From: Oscillospiraceae bacterium | GTDB lineage: Bacteria > Bacillota > Clostridia > Oscillospirales > Acutalibacteraceae | DNA length: 10,372 nt | Direction of reading: 5' to 3' | NCBI GenBank assembly: GCA_902761265.1 | Contig: CACWJV010000108.1 | Span: forward strand, 1-10,372 | Program-made: the position numbers and the translations under genes | Part shown: positions 1 to 5,871 of the stretch, piece by piece | Position numbering within the stretch: the first letter of the stretch is position 1 | Layout: each line of letters begins with the position of its first letter | Notes under the pieces: model-generated | What the model was told of the DNA's origin: nothing | The model's input: only the letters and a program-made list of their open reading frames with translations | Database searches by the model: none

Positions 1-2
1 CT

Positions 3-1670
3 TTTAGCAAGCAAATCAAGTCTGTTGTGATCGGCGACGGCATTTCTGGAATCGGCAAAGAAACTTTCAAATACTGCAACAAAATGGAGTCCATTGAAAT
101 TGGCAACGGCATAACAGAGATCCCGCCTCAGGAATTCATAAATGGCTGGAGCCTGACAAGCGTAAAGCTTGGCAAGAACGTGCGCTCCATTGGTGCCAAT
201 AACGATAATTTTACGAACCGTTTGACTCAGACCGTGGCCGATGAGACCGGATATACGGTATCCGTCGAAGGTTTTCTGAAGGGCACCGGCAACTATGCCG
301 GCCAGATGTTCAAGGCAGTTGTGAAAAAGAACGGCGAAGTCGTTCCCGGCCCGTTTCTGATTAAGTGGTCAGTGGATTCGACTCTTGATAACTTTAGTTC
401 TATCAATCTTCGTGCAACGAGACCAGCGCCGTACTTTGCAACCAACAGCGATCCGTATTATAATTATGGCCCTTATGGTTATGCTGAGTCTCGGATTCAC
501 ACGATGAAATGCGACGTTTTCCGCGTTACCGAAGACGGCAAAGGTATTGAAAAACTCTGTTCCGGTTCAAAATCCGGCCTGATCAATTATAAAGATAACC
601 GGTCTTCTTGGGATAATTATGAATTGATAAATTCAACCGAATTCATTTCCACGATTCTTTTTGTCGGCAACACCTCAGACAACATGAAGACCACGATCGG
701 CAAAGCGGGATTTGCCCATGTGGAGTGTGAGAACGTCTATATCAACATTGATACAAACCGTGTCACGCAAGCCATTGACGGTGTTCTGAGGATGACGAAT
801 ACCACAAACAAGACGTTCGAAGCGATAAATCCCGGCGTCGTTGATGTTCCCTATACCATCTATACAGACAGATGCGACGCGCACAAAACGCAGTTTACAG
901 CCGCCTCACCCCTGAATGCGAGTGTCAGATATATCGTGTTGAACAAGCCGACCGTGGAGCCGGCAACGAAAAGCTTGACCTTTAATTTCCCCGAGCTGCC
1001 CGACCTTGGCGACAACGAGCTGACCATTACATTGAACGGCGAAACCAAGACCGTGCCCACAGACAGCGGTCGCGTGACCTTTACCGGTCTGAATCCCGAA
1101 ACGAACTATCCCTATACTCTGCTGGCAGGCAACGCGGAAAGAGGCTACGCGTATGCGGAAGACAACGCCGCAACGCTTCCCGCCCCAGAGACGTTTACCG
1201 TCAACGTCAAAAAACTGACCGGCGAAACGTACGTCGCGGAAGTGACGGGCGAGACCACGGTCGCGGAACTGAAAGAGCTGCTGGCCGATCCGGCGGGGAT
1301 CCCCGCCGCCCAGCAGCGGATCATTTTCGCGGGCCGGGAGCTGGAGGACGAGAAAGCGCTCAGCGAATACAATGTCCAGAGCGGATCCACGCTGTATCTG
1401 ATCGGCAAAGTCCCGCCGCACGAACACAGCTTCAACTATGCTGCTGACGCTGCGACCCTGACCGCCACCTGCCAGAACGCAGACTGCGGCCTGCCGGATG
1501 GCGCCGTTTCCTTCACGATCAACGCCCCCGCAAAGACCAGATACAGCGACGGCAAATCCGCAGCCGCAACGCTCACCGGCGTTGACGCGTTCAACGAAGC
1601 TCAACGAAGCCACGGGCAAAACCGTTTCCGCCGACGACATCGTGTATTTCAAGGGCGACCAGCAGCTTGA
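3..1670 (+). CDS. Modular surface protein, upstream portion (LRR and ubiquitin-like domains), cut by window edge and ended early by a frameshift
   Basis: The reading frame is open from the left edge, so the true start lies outside; a GTG at 27 is only an internal valine codon. Positions 3-200 read as BspA-type leucine-rich repeat (LRR_5), with units like IKSVVIGDGISGIGKETF and SLTSVKLGKNVRSIG. About 210-930 is a beta-rich region I cannot assign. About 960-1180 looks fibronectin-III-like (LTITLNGETKTV, FTGLNPETNY). A ubiquitin-like domain covers 1194-1409. After HEHSF, a segment with two cysteines (CQNADC) leads into a bacterial surface beta domain (YSDGKSAAATLTG). At 1591-1610 a 10-bp duplication throws the frame out and a TGA at 1668-1670 ends it, losing the stalk repeats and C-terminal tail. 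The family role is inferred to be cell-surface adhesion or display; no signal peptide is visible because the N-terminus is missing. Domain calls are by eye. Confidence 0.75.
   Translation, partial: FSKQIKSVVIGDGISGIGKETFKYCNKMESIEIGNGITEIPPQEFINGWSLTSVKLGKNVRSIGANNDNFTNRLTQTVADETGYTVSVEGFLKGTGNYAGQMFKAVVKKNGEVVPGPFLIKWSVDSTLDNFSSINLRATRPAPYFATNSDPYYNYGPYGYAESRIHTMKCDVFRVTEDGKGIEKLCSGSKSGLINYKDNRSSWDNYELINSTEFISTILFVGNTSDNMKTTIGKAGFAHVECENVYINIDTNRVTQAIDGVLRMTNTTNKTFEAINPGVVDVPYTIYTDRCDAHKTQFTAASPLNASVRYIVLNKPTVEPATKSLTFNFPELPDLGDNELTITLNGETKTVPTDSGRVTFTGLNPETNYPYTLLAGNAERGYAYAEDNAATLPAPETFTVNVKKLTGETYVAEVTGETTVAELKELLADPAGIPAAQQRIIFAGRELEDEKALSEYNVQSGSTLYLIGKVPPHEHSFNYAADAATLTATCQNADCGLPDGAVSFTINAPAKTRYSDGKSAAATLTGVDAFNEAQRSHGQNRFRRRHRVFQGRPAA
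1194..1409 (+). other. Ubiquitin-like domain inside the surface protein
   Basis: Laid against human ubiquitin without gaps, residues encoded by 1194-1406 match at about 33 of 71 positions by my count. Matches include VK.LTG near the start, the block GIP..QQR.IFAG..LED, and LS.YN.Q..STL.L. The residues equivalent to Leu8 and Ile44 of the ubiquitin hydrophobic patch are kept and Val70 is Ile. Lys6 and Lys27 are kept, but Lys48 is Arg and Lys63 is Ser. There is no C-terminal Gly-Gly tail: the chain continues GKVPPHEH into the next domain, so it cannot be conjugated as free ubiquitin is. It is probably a structural or binding module displayed on the surface; that role is inference. Confidence 0.85.
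1591..1610 (+). repeat. Exact 10-bp tandem duplication that breaks the surface-protein gene
   Basis: The decamer TCAACGAAGC occurs twice in a row (1591-1600 and 1601-1610). Removing one copy gives VDAFNEATGKTVSADD across the joint, a continuous domain sequence, and fuses the upstream frame to the downstream one that ends at 2805. The duplicated length is not a multiple of three, so it causes the frameshift. It could be a real recent mutation, a phase-variable switch, or an assembly error. Confidence 0.95.
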
Positions 1671-1752
1671 CGCCGCCCCCGAAAACGCCGGCACCTATCA
1701 GGCGCGCATCACTGTGGAAGGCGCAACCGCCGTTGTGGAATATACCATCGCC

Positions 1753-2628
1753 AAGCTGAACCCGGTCTTTTTTGCGCCGGACACCCGGAACGCGACCTAC
1801 GGCGACACGCTGGATGATGTGACCCTGCCCACCGACCCAAACGGCGTTTGGACCTGGAAAGACGACCTCACCACAAGTGTCGGCAACGCCGGAGTAAAGA
1901 CCTTCACCGCCGTTTATACGCCCTACGATGAAAACTACAACACCAGGGAAGTGGCCGTGACCGTGAACGTGGCCAAGGCGAACCCGGATTATCAGATCCC
2001 CGCAAACCTGACCGCAACCGTCGGCGGCACGCTGGCAGACGTGACCCTGCCCGACGGCTGGACATGGCAAGAGAACAGCACGCCCCTTGACGCTGTTGGC
2101 GAAAAGACCTTCAAGGCGACCTTCACCCCGGCTGACACCGACAACTACAACATCGTGGAAAACATCGACGTTCCCGTGAATGTCGGCAAAACCCTCCCGG
2201 CCTATGAGACGCCGACCGGCCTGACCGCCACCTACGGCGACACGCTGGCTGATGTGACCCTGCCCACCGACGCAAACGGCGTTTGGAGCTGGAAAGACGA
2301 CAACACCACCAGCGTGGGCAACGCCGGTGAAAACAGCTTCATCGCCGTCTTCACGCCCAACGACACCGACAACTACGCTGTGGTGGAAGCGCCTGTGGCG
2401 ATCACCGTCGGCAAGGCGACCCCGAGCTTTGACGTTCCCACCGGTCTGACCGCAACCGAAGGCGACACACTGGCAAATGTTGCTCTGCCCGCAGGCTGGA
2501 GCTGGAAAGACAGCGGCACCTCCGTCGGCGAAGCCGGTGAAAAGACCTTCAAGGCCACCTTTACGCCCGCCGACACCGCAAATTACAACATTGTGGAAAA
2601 CATCGACGTCACCGTGACCGTCAGCGCA
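1753..2628 (+). repeat. Four tandem MBG-like beta repeats of 71-75 codons
   Basis: Repeat boundaries are about 1753-1974, 1975-2187, 2188-2412 and 2413-2628. Each has the pattern P....T.T.GDTLADVTLP, a W.W core, an N-AGEKTF.A.FTP-D--NY segment and a closing V-V strand. Repeats 1 and 3 share PTD.NGVW.WKDD.TTSVGNAG. Repeats 2 and 4 share GEKTFKATFTPADT.NYNIVENIDV. This A-B-A-B pattern implies that a two-repeat unit was duplicated. Such repeats form rod-like stalks in bacterial surface proteins. Confidence 0.85.
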
Positions 2629-2631
2629 AAA

Positions 2632-2679
2632 ACGCCCGACACACCGGATACCCCGGATACGCCCGACACACCCGACAAC
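2632..2679 (+). repeat. Pro-Asp-Thr linker repeat in the surface protein
   Basis: Five TPD tripeptides in a row are encoded by near-identical 9-bp units with synonymous changes, followed by NGD. This is a typical flexible, extended wall-spanning linker between the beta stalk and the C-terminal retention segment. Confidence 0.8.
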
Positions 2680-2822
2680 GGCGATTTCCGCTGCGGCTTC
2701 TGCGACAAGTATGAACGCTGGAAAGACATACCGGTGTTCGGCTGGTTCGTGAGCCTGGTCCACATCTTTGTCCACATGGCCGCCCACATCGGTCATATTA
2801 CCTGATGAAAGGAGAACCGATC

Positions 2823-2948
2823 ATGGAATCCGAGATCTTTGTAACTTTGAGTGAAGCATTTGCACACGCCAAAGAAGTCATTGACCGCTTTTTTGACGCA
2901 CTCAAAAAAGCGTTGAGTTTCTTTGACACAAAGAAAGACGAAGCATAA
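2823..2948 (+). CDS. 41-residue amphipathic small protein downstream of the surface protein
   Basis: An ATG at 2823 lies 8 nt after a strong AAAGGAG (2808-2814) and 17 nt after the surface-protein stop, so the two are probably cotranscribed and may be coupled in translation. The product begins MESEIFVTLSEAFAHAKEV and continues with FFDALKKALSFF before a charged end, KKDEA. It has no signal peptide and no Cys, Pro or Gly. The whole length could form one amphipathic helix with Ile, Leu, Phe and Val on one face and Glu, Asp and Lys on the other. I do not recognise a family. It might bind membranes or the surface-protein tail, but this is a guess. The strong ribosome binding site and the terminator-like hairpin right after the stop support a real gene. 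Confidence 0.65.
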   Translation: MESEIFVTLSEAFAHAKEVIDRFFDALKKALSFFDTKKDEA

Positions 2949-2960
2949 CTGCACATCATG

Positions 2961-2993
2961 GAAAGCCGTTTCTGAAAAGGGACGGCTTTTCTC
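2961..2993 (+). terminator. Stem-loop, probable terminator of the surface-protein operon
   Basis: AAAGCCGT (2962-2969) pairs perfectly with ACGGCTTT (2982-2989) around a 12-nt loop. The T-tract after it is short and mixed (TTTTCTCT), so termination may be partial; a stronger hairpin follows at 3052. Confidence 0.6.
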
Positions 2994-3051
2994 TACCACG
3001 GCGAAAGTGGCTTTTTCGTGCAATTTGAGCGAAGAATAAGCAAAATCAAGC

Positions 3052-3106
3052 AAAATCGGGCTTCGGAGCGGTCGATCGGCTTCTCCGGCGCCCGATTTTT
3101 TGTTTT
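3052..3106 (+). terminator. Strong rho-independent terminator
   Basis: AAAATCGGGC (3052-3061) pairs perfectly with GCCCGATTTT (3090-3099). An inner CGGAG/CTCCG pairing is also possible. A tract TTTTTTGTTTT (3096-3106) follows. It lies about 100 nt after the small-protein stop and upstream of the ddh promoter, insulating the two units. Confidence 0.8.
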
Positions 3107-3112
3107 CAACGG

Positions 3113-3145
3113 CGTCCCCAACGCGCACTGCGTGCGCTGGGGACG
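3113..3145. repeat. GC-rich palindrome, intergenic
   Basis: CGTCCCCA (3113-3120) pairs with TGGGGACG (3138-3145), and inside it GCGCAC (3123-3128) pairs with GTGCGC (3132-3137) around a TGC loop; two unpaired bases lie on the left side. There is no T-tract on either side, so it is not an ordinary terminator. It may be a copy of a dispersed palindromic element. Confidence 0.6.
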
Positions 3146-3157
3146 GCTGCTTTGGTG

Positions 3158-3172
3158 GCTGCCTGCGGCAGC
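3158..3172. repeat. Small perfect hairpin with TGC loop, intergenic
   Basis: GCTGCC (3158-3163) and GGCAGC (3167-3172) flank a TGC loop, the same loop as in the neighbouring palindrome. It lies just upstream of the ddh promoter, so it would not be in the ddh transcript. No function can be assigned. Confidence 0.5.
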
Positions 3173-3204
3173 ATTTGAAACGACTGCCGGCTGTTGACTT
3201 TTTC

Positions 3205-3233
3205 TTGACAAATCCGGTAATCTGCTATATAAT
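3205..3233 (+). promoter_or_regulatory. Perfect-consensus sigma-A promoter for ddh-lysA
   Basis: TTGACA (3205-3210), a 17-nt spacer and TATAAT (3228-3233) match the housekeeping consensus exactly. Transcription would begin near 3240, leaving a leader of about 38 nt. That is too short for a lysine riboswitch, so expression is probably high and largely unregulated at this step. Confidence 0.9.
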
Positions 3234-3277
3234 CACTTTAATGCGATAAAGCTCAATGACGAAAGGTGCGATGCAAT

Positions 3278-4255
3278 ATGAAACTTGCTATTTACGGCTA
3301 CGGCAATCTCGGGCGCGGCGTGGAGTGCGCGGTGCAGCAAAACGCGGACGCCGAACTCGTCGGCGTGTTTACCCGGCGCGATCCCGCCAGCGTGAAAACG
3401 CTGACCGGCGTGCCCGTTTACGCGGCAAATACCGTGACCGATTATAAAGATCAGATCGACGTGCTCATCATCTGCGGCGGCTCCGCGACCGATCTGCCCA
3501 AAATGACGCCGGCGCTCGCCAAGGATTTCAACGTCATCGACTCGTTTGACACCCACGCCAATATCTCCGCCCACTTTGCGGCGGTGGACGCGGCGGCGAA
3601 AGCCGGCGGCAATATCGCGCTGATCTCCGCCGGCTGGGATCCGGGTCTGTTTTCGCTCAACCGTCTGTATGCGTCGGCCGTTTTGCCCGACGGCAAGGAC
3701 TACACGTTTTGGGGCCGCGGCGTGAGCCAGGGCCATTCCGACGCGATCCGCCGCATCGACGGCGTGCTTGACGCGCGGCAGTACACCGTCCCCATCCCGG
3801 CGGCGCTGGACGCGGTGCGTTCCGGCTCTATGCCCGAACTTTCCACACGCGAAAAGCATCTGCGCGAATGCTATGTCGTGGCCGCCGAAGGCGCCGACAA
3901 AGCGCGGATCGAGCGCGAAATCAAAGAGATGCCCAACTACTTTTCCGACTATGACACAACCGTGACGTTTATCACCACGGAAGAGATGCTGCGCGACCAC
4001 GCGGCGCTGCCGCACGGCGGATTTGTGATCCGCACCGGCAAAATCGGTTTGCAAAAGGATCACACCGCCACGATCGAATATTCCCTGCGCCTCGACTCCA
4101 ACCCGGAGTTTACCGCGAGCGTGCTTGTGGCGTGCGCGCGGGCGATTCTCAAAATGCGCGGCCGCGGCGACACCGGCTGCAAAACCGTTTTCGATATCGC
4201 GCCGGCGGATCTGTCGCCGCTTTCGGGCGACGAGCTGCGCGCGCATCTGTTGTAA
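3278..4255 (+). CDS. ddh: meso-Diaminopimelate D-dehydrogenase
   Basis: The enzyme makes meso-2,6-diaminopimelate from tetrahydrodipicolinate, ammonia and NADPH in one step, bypassing the acylated branches of lysine synthesis. The product is 325 residues, the usual family length (about 320). The N-terminus MKLAIYGYGNLGRG is a Rossmann nucleotide-binding loop (residues 5-14). Family signatures follow: IDSFDTHANI (87-96), SAGWDPGLFSLNR (117-129), FWGRGVSQGHSDAIRR (144-159), HGG (246-248) and LDSNPEFTAS (272-281). Asp91, Asp121, Trp145, Thr170, Arg196, His246 and Asn275 line up with substrate-binding residues known from the Corynebacterium glutamicum enzyme. I chose ATG 3278 because GAAAGG (3261-3266) lies 11 nt upstream and the conserved N-terminus begins there; a GTG at 3266 would overlap the ribosome binding site. 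It is followed after 27 nt by lysA in an evident operon. Confidence 0.95.
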   Translation: MKLAIYGYGNLGRGVECAVQQNADAELVGVFTRRDPASVKTLTGVPVYAANTVTDYKDQIDVLIICGGSATDLPKMTPALAKDFNVIDSFDTHANISAHFAAVDAAAKAGGNIALISAGWDPGLFSLNRLYASAVLPDGKDYTFWGRGVSQGHSDAIRRIDGVLDARQYTVPIPAALDAVRSGSMPELSTREKHLRECYVVAAEGADKARIEREIKEMPNYFSDYDTTVTFITTEEMLRDHAALPHGGFVIRTGKIGLQKDHTATIEYSLRLDSNPEFTASVLVACARAILKMRGRGDTGCKTVFDIAPADLSPLSGDELRAHLL

Positions 4256-4282
4256 TCAAAACCAACCGAGGAGGACAAGGAC

Positions 4283-5596
4283 GTGCAACAACCGTTTTTT
4301 CCCTGTGACAATCTTTCCGCAAAGGACGGCGTGCTGCAGTTTGCCGGTCAGGATACCCTTTCGCTCGCAAAGCAGTACGGCACGCCGCTGTATCTGCTCG
4401 ACGAAGCGCGCATCCGCCGCAACTGCCGCGTTTATCTCGACGCGTTCCGGGCGCACTTTCCGGCGGGTTCGCTGCCGCACTACGCGAGCAAGGCCAACGC
4501 CTGCAAAGCGCTCTACCGGCTGATGCGCGAAGAGGGGATGGGCATCGACGTCGTGTCGCCCGGCGAAATCTATACCGCAAGAGAAGCCGGCTTCGATCTT
4601 TCCAAAGCGTTTTTCCACGGCAACAACAAAACAGACGCCGATATCGCGTTCGCGATGGACTGCGGCGTGGGCTGCTTTGTGGCGGACAACGAGGAGGAAT
4701 TGTGCGCCATCGACCGCGAAGCGAACCGGCGCGGCATCCGCCAGCGTGTGATTTTGCGTTTGACGCCCGGGATCGACACGCACACCTACGCGGCGGTCAA
4801 CACCGGCAAGGTGGATTCGAAATTCGGCGCCGCCATCGAAACGGGGCAGGCAAAGGCGCTGACCGCAATCGCGCTGCAAAAGGGCGGCATCGACCTTTGC
4901 GGCTTCCATTGTCACATCGGCTCGCAGGTGTTCGAAGAGGACGTGTTCGAACGCGCGGCGGTCATCATGATCGACTTTATGGCGCAGATGAAAGCGGAGG
5001 CTGACTTTGACACACGGCTGTTGAATCTCGGCGGCGGCTACGGCGTGCGCTACGTCGCATCCGACGGACAGATCGATATCCCCAAAAAGATCGCAACGCT
5101 CGCCGGTGTGATCAATAACAGATGTCAACACCACGGCATCCCGGTGCCGCAGATCGCGATGGAGCCCGGCCGTTCTATCATCGCCGACGCGGGGCTGACG
5201 CTCTATACCGTCGGCACCGTCAAGCGCATTCCGGGCTACAAAACCTACGTTTCCATCGACGGCGGCATGGGCGACAACCCGCGCTTTGCGCTTTACCGTT
5301 CGTCCTATACCTGCCTCGCGGCAAATAAGCTCGGTGAACCCGCCGATCTGGAAGCGTCGCTCGTGGGCCGCTGCTGCGAAAGCGGCGACATCATCCAGGA
5401 GCACGTCCCGTTCCCGTCGTCGATCAGACGCGGCGATCTCGTCGCCGTTTGCACAACCGGCGCCTACAACTACGCCATGGCGTCGAACTACAACCGTCTG
5501 GGCCGCCCGGCAACGGTGCTTTTGCACCCCGACGGTACAAGCGACGTGATTGTCAAACGCGAAACATACGAAGACCTCGTCCGGCTGGACGTGTAA
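4283..5596 (+). CDS. lysA: Diaminopimelate decarboxylase
   Basis: LysA is a cytoplasmic PLP enzyme (fold type III, alanine-racemase-like barrel) that decarboxylates meso-DAP to L-lysine, so it uses the product of the preceding ddh directly. The 437-residue length fits the family. Visible motifs: HYASKAN with the PLP lysine at residue 70, HCHIGSQ (209-215), GGGYG (250-254), EPGRS for PLP phosphate binding (294-298), CCESGD with the cysteine that completes the partner subunit's active site (364-369), and TGAYNYAMASNYN (392-404). The start is a GTG at 4283, preceded at 8 nt by GGAGG in GAGGAGG (4268-4274). It shares the ddh promoter and ends 5 nt before a strong terminator. Together ddh and lysA divide DAP between peptidoglycan and lysine. 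Confidence 0.97.
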   Translation: MQQPFFPCDNLSAKDGVLQFAGQDTLSLAKQYGTPLYLLDEARIRRNCRVYLDAFRAHFPAGSLPHYASKANACKALYRLMREEGMGIDVVSPGEIYTAREAGFDLSKAFFHGNNKTDADIAFAMDCGVGCFVADNEEELCAIDREANRRGIRQRVILRLTPGIDTHTYAAVNTGKVDSKFGAAIETGQAKALTAIALQKGGIDLCGFHCHIGSQVFEEDVFERAAVIMIDFMAQMKAEADFDTRLLNLGGGYGVRYVASDGQIDIPKKIATLAGVINNRCQHHGIPVPQIAMEPGRSIIADAGLTLYTVGTVKRIPGYKTYVSIDGGMGDNPRFALYRSSYTCLAANKLGEPADLEASLVGRCCESGDIIQEHVPFPSSIRRGDLVAVCTTGAYNYAMASNYNRLGRPATVLLHPDGTSDVIVKRETYEDLVRLDV

Positions 5597-5601
5597 AAAA
5601 G

Positions 5602-5624
5602 CTGCCCTGCGGGGCAGTTTTTTT
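5602..5624 (+). terminator. Rho-independent terminator of ddh-lysA
   Basis: CTGCCC (5602-5607) and GGGCAG (5612-5617) form a perfect stem with a TGCG loop, followed by seven T (5618-5624). A run of A before the stem lets it work weakly on the minus strand too. Confidence 0.92.
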
Positions 5625-5711
5625 AGGGCCGAGGGCCGAGGGCAAAGGGCAAAGGGCCAAGGGCAAAGGGCAAAGGGCAAAGGGCCAAGGGCCAAGGGCA
5701 AAGGGAACAGG
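5625..5711. repeat. G-rich heptamer tandem array, AGGGCAA-type, 11 full units
   Basis: Eleven consecutive 7-bp units occupy 5625-5701: AGGGCCG twice, AGGGCAA six times, AGGGCCA three times, in mixed order. A decayed unit AGGGAAC (5702-5708) and AGG follow. The GGG tracts recur every 7 nt with 4-nt gaps, so the plus strand fits the G-quadruplex pattern several times over. The array begins directly after the last T of the lysA terminator. No spacer or long-repeat structure is present, so it is not a CRISPR. Confidence 0.95.
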
Positions 5712-5786
5712 TCGTGATGGAAAAGTTTTGCTTTTTGTCGCAACACTTCGGCGCGAGAAAACGTCTATTCTTTTGAGCGCTGCAAT

Positions 5787-5814
5787 CTATGCACTATCCA
5801 CTATGCACTATGCA
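5787..5814. repeat. Second heptamer array, CTATGCA-type, four units
   Basis: The units CTATGCA, CTATCCA, CTATGCA and CTATGCA run without gaps, and a decayed CTCCATT follows. The sequence is unrelated to the G-rich array 75 nt upstream but has the same 7-bp period. It ends 6 nt before the -35 box of the next gene's promoter. Confidence 0.85.
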
Positions 5815-5820
5815 CTCCAT

Positions 5821-5849
5821 TTGACAACCCCGCCGAATTGTGCTACAGT
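5821..5849 (+). promoter_or_regulatory. Promoter of the radical SAM/JAMM gene
   Basis: TTGACA (5821-5826), a 17-nt spacer and TACAGT (5844-5849) with an extended TGC before the -10. The predicted start near 5856 leaves a leader of only about 16 nt, with the AAAGGAG site (5857-5863) at its 5' end. Confidence 0.75.
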
Positions 5850-5871
5850 ATATCCGAAAGGAGCTGACGCT

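Larger units (their letters stand above)
1600..2805 (+). pseudogene. Modular surface protein, downstream portion (beta-repeat stalk, TPD linker, His-rich tail), out of frame with its N-terminal part
   Basis: This is the second piece of the split gene. In-frame homology begins right after the duplication (LNEATGKTVSADDIVYFKG). It completes the domain begun upstream (ENAGTYQARITVEG, VVEYTIAK), then carries four repeats of 71-75 residues (1753-2628), a TPD linker (2632-2679), and a C-terminal segment with CGFC, an aromatic stretch and a short hydrophobic helix (PVFGWFVSLVHIFVHMAAH). There is no LPXTG sortase signal. An ATG at 1498 opens this frame earlier, but the residues from 1498 to 1600 are out-of-frame noise (MAPFPSRSTPPQ). 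No convincing ribosome binding site precedes it, so separate translation is unlikely. The short Cys-plus-hydrophobic tail probably serves surface retention; that is inferred. Confidence 0.75.

Noticed and set aside
1591..1670. Programmed ribosomal frameshift in the surface-protein gene
   Set aside because: There is no slippery heptamer at the joint, and an exact 10-bp duplication explains the shift fully.
1591..2796. 401-codon minus-strand frame opposite the surface-protein repeats
   Set aside because: The repetition mirrors the plus-strand repeats, no start signal is visible, and the plus strand gives clear domains.
3234..3277. Lysine riboswitch (L box) before ddh-lysA
   Set aside because: The predicted leader is about 38 nt, far too short for the roughly 170-nt aptamer; the hairpins upstream of the promoter are not transcribed with ddh.
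3233..4246. 337-codon minus-strand frame opposite ddh
   Set aside because: The plus strand encodes a full-length ddh with all signatures; the minus frame is Arg/His/Gly-rich noise.
4256..5746. 496-codon minus-strand frame opposite lysA
   Set aside because: It is a shadow of lysA caused by high-GC codon use; it has no family motifs and reads through the repeats as PLPFALCP-like noise.
5625..5814. CRISPR array
   Set aside because: The units are 7 bp with no spacers; these are simple tandem repeats.
5449..5871. N-terminal extension of the radical SAM frame through the end of lysA and the heptamer array
   Set aside because: It overlaps lysA, crosses a terminator and a promoter, and has low-complexity translation from the 7-bp repeats; ATG 5872 has an ideal ribosome binding site.
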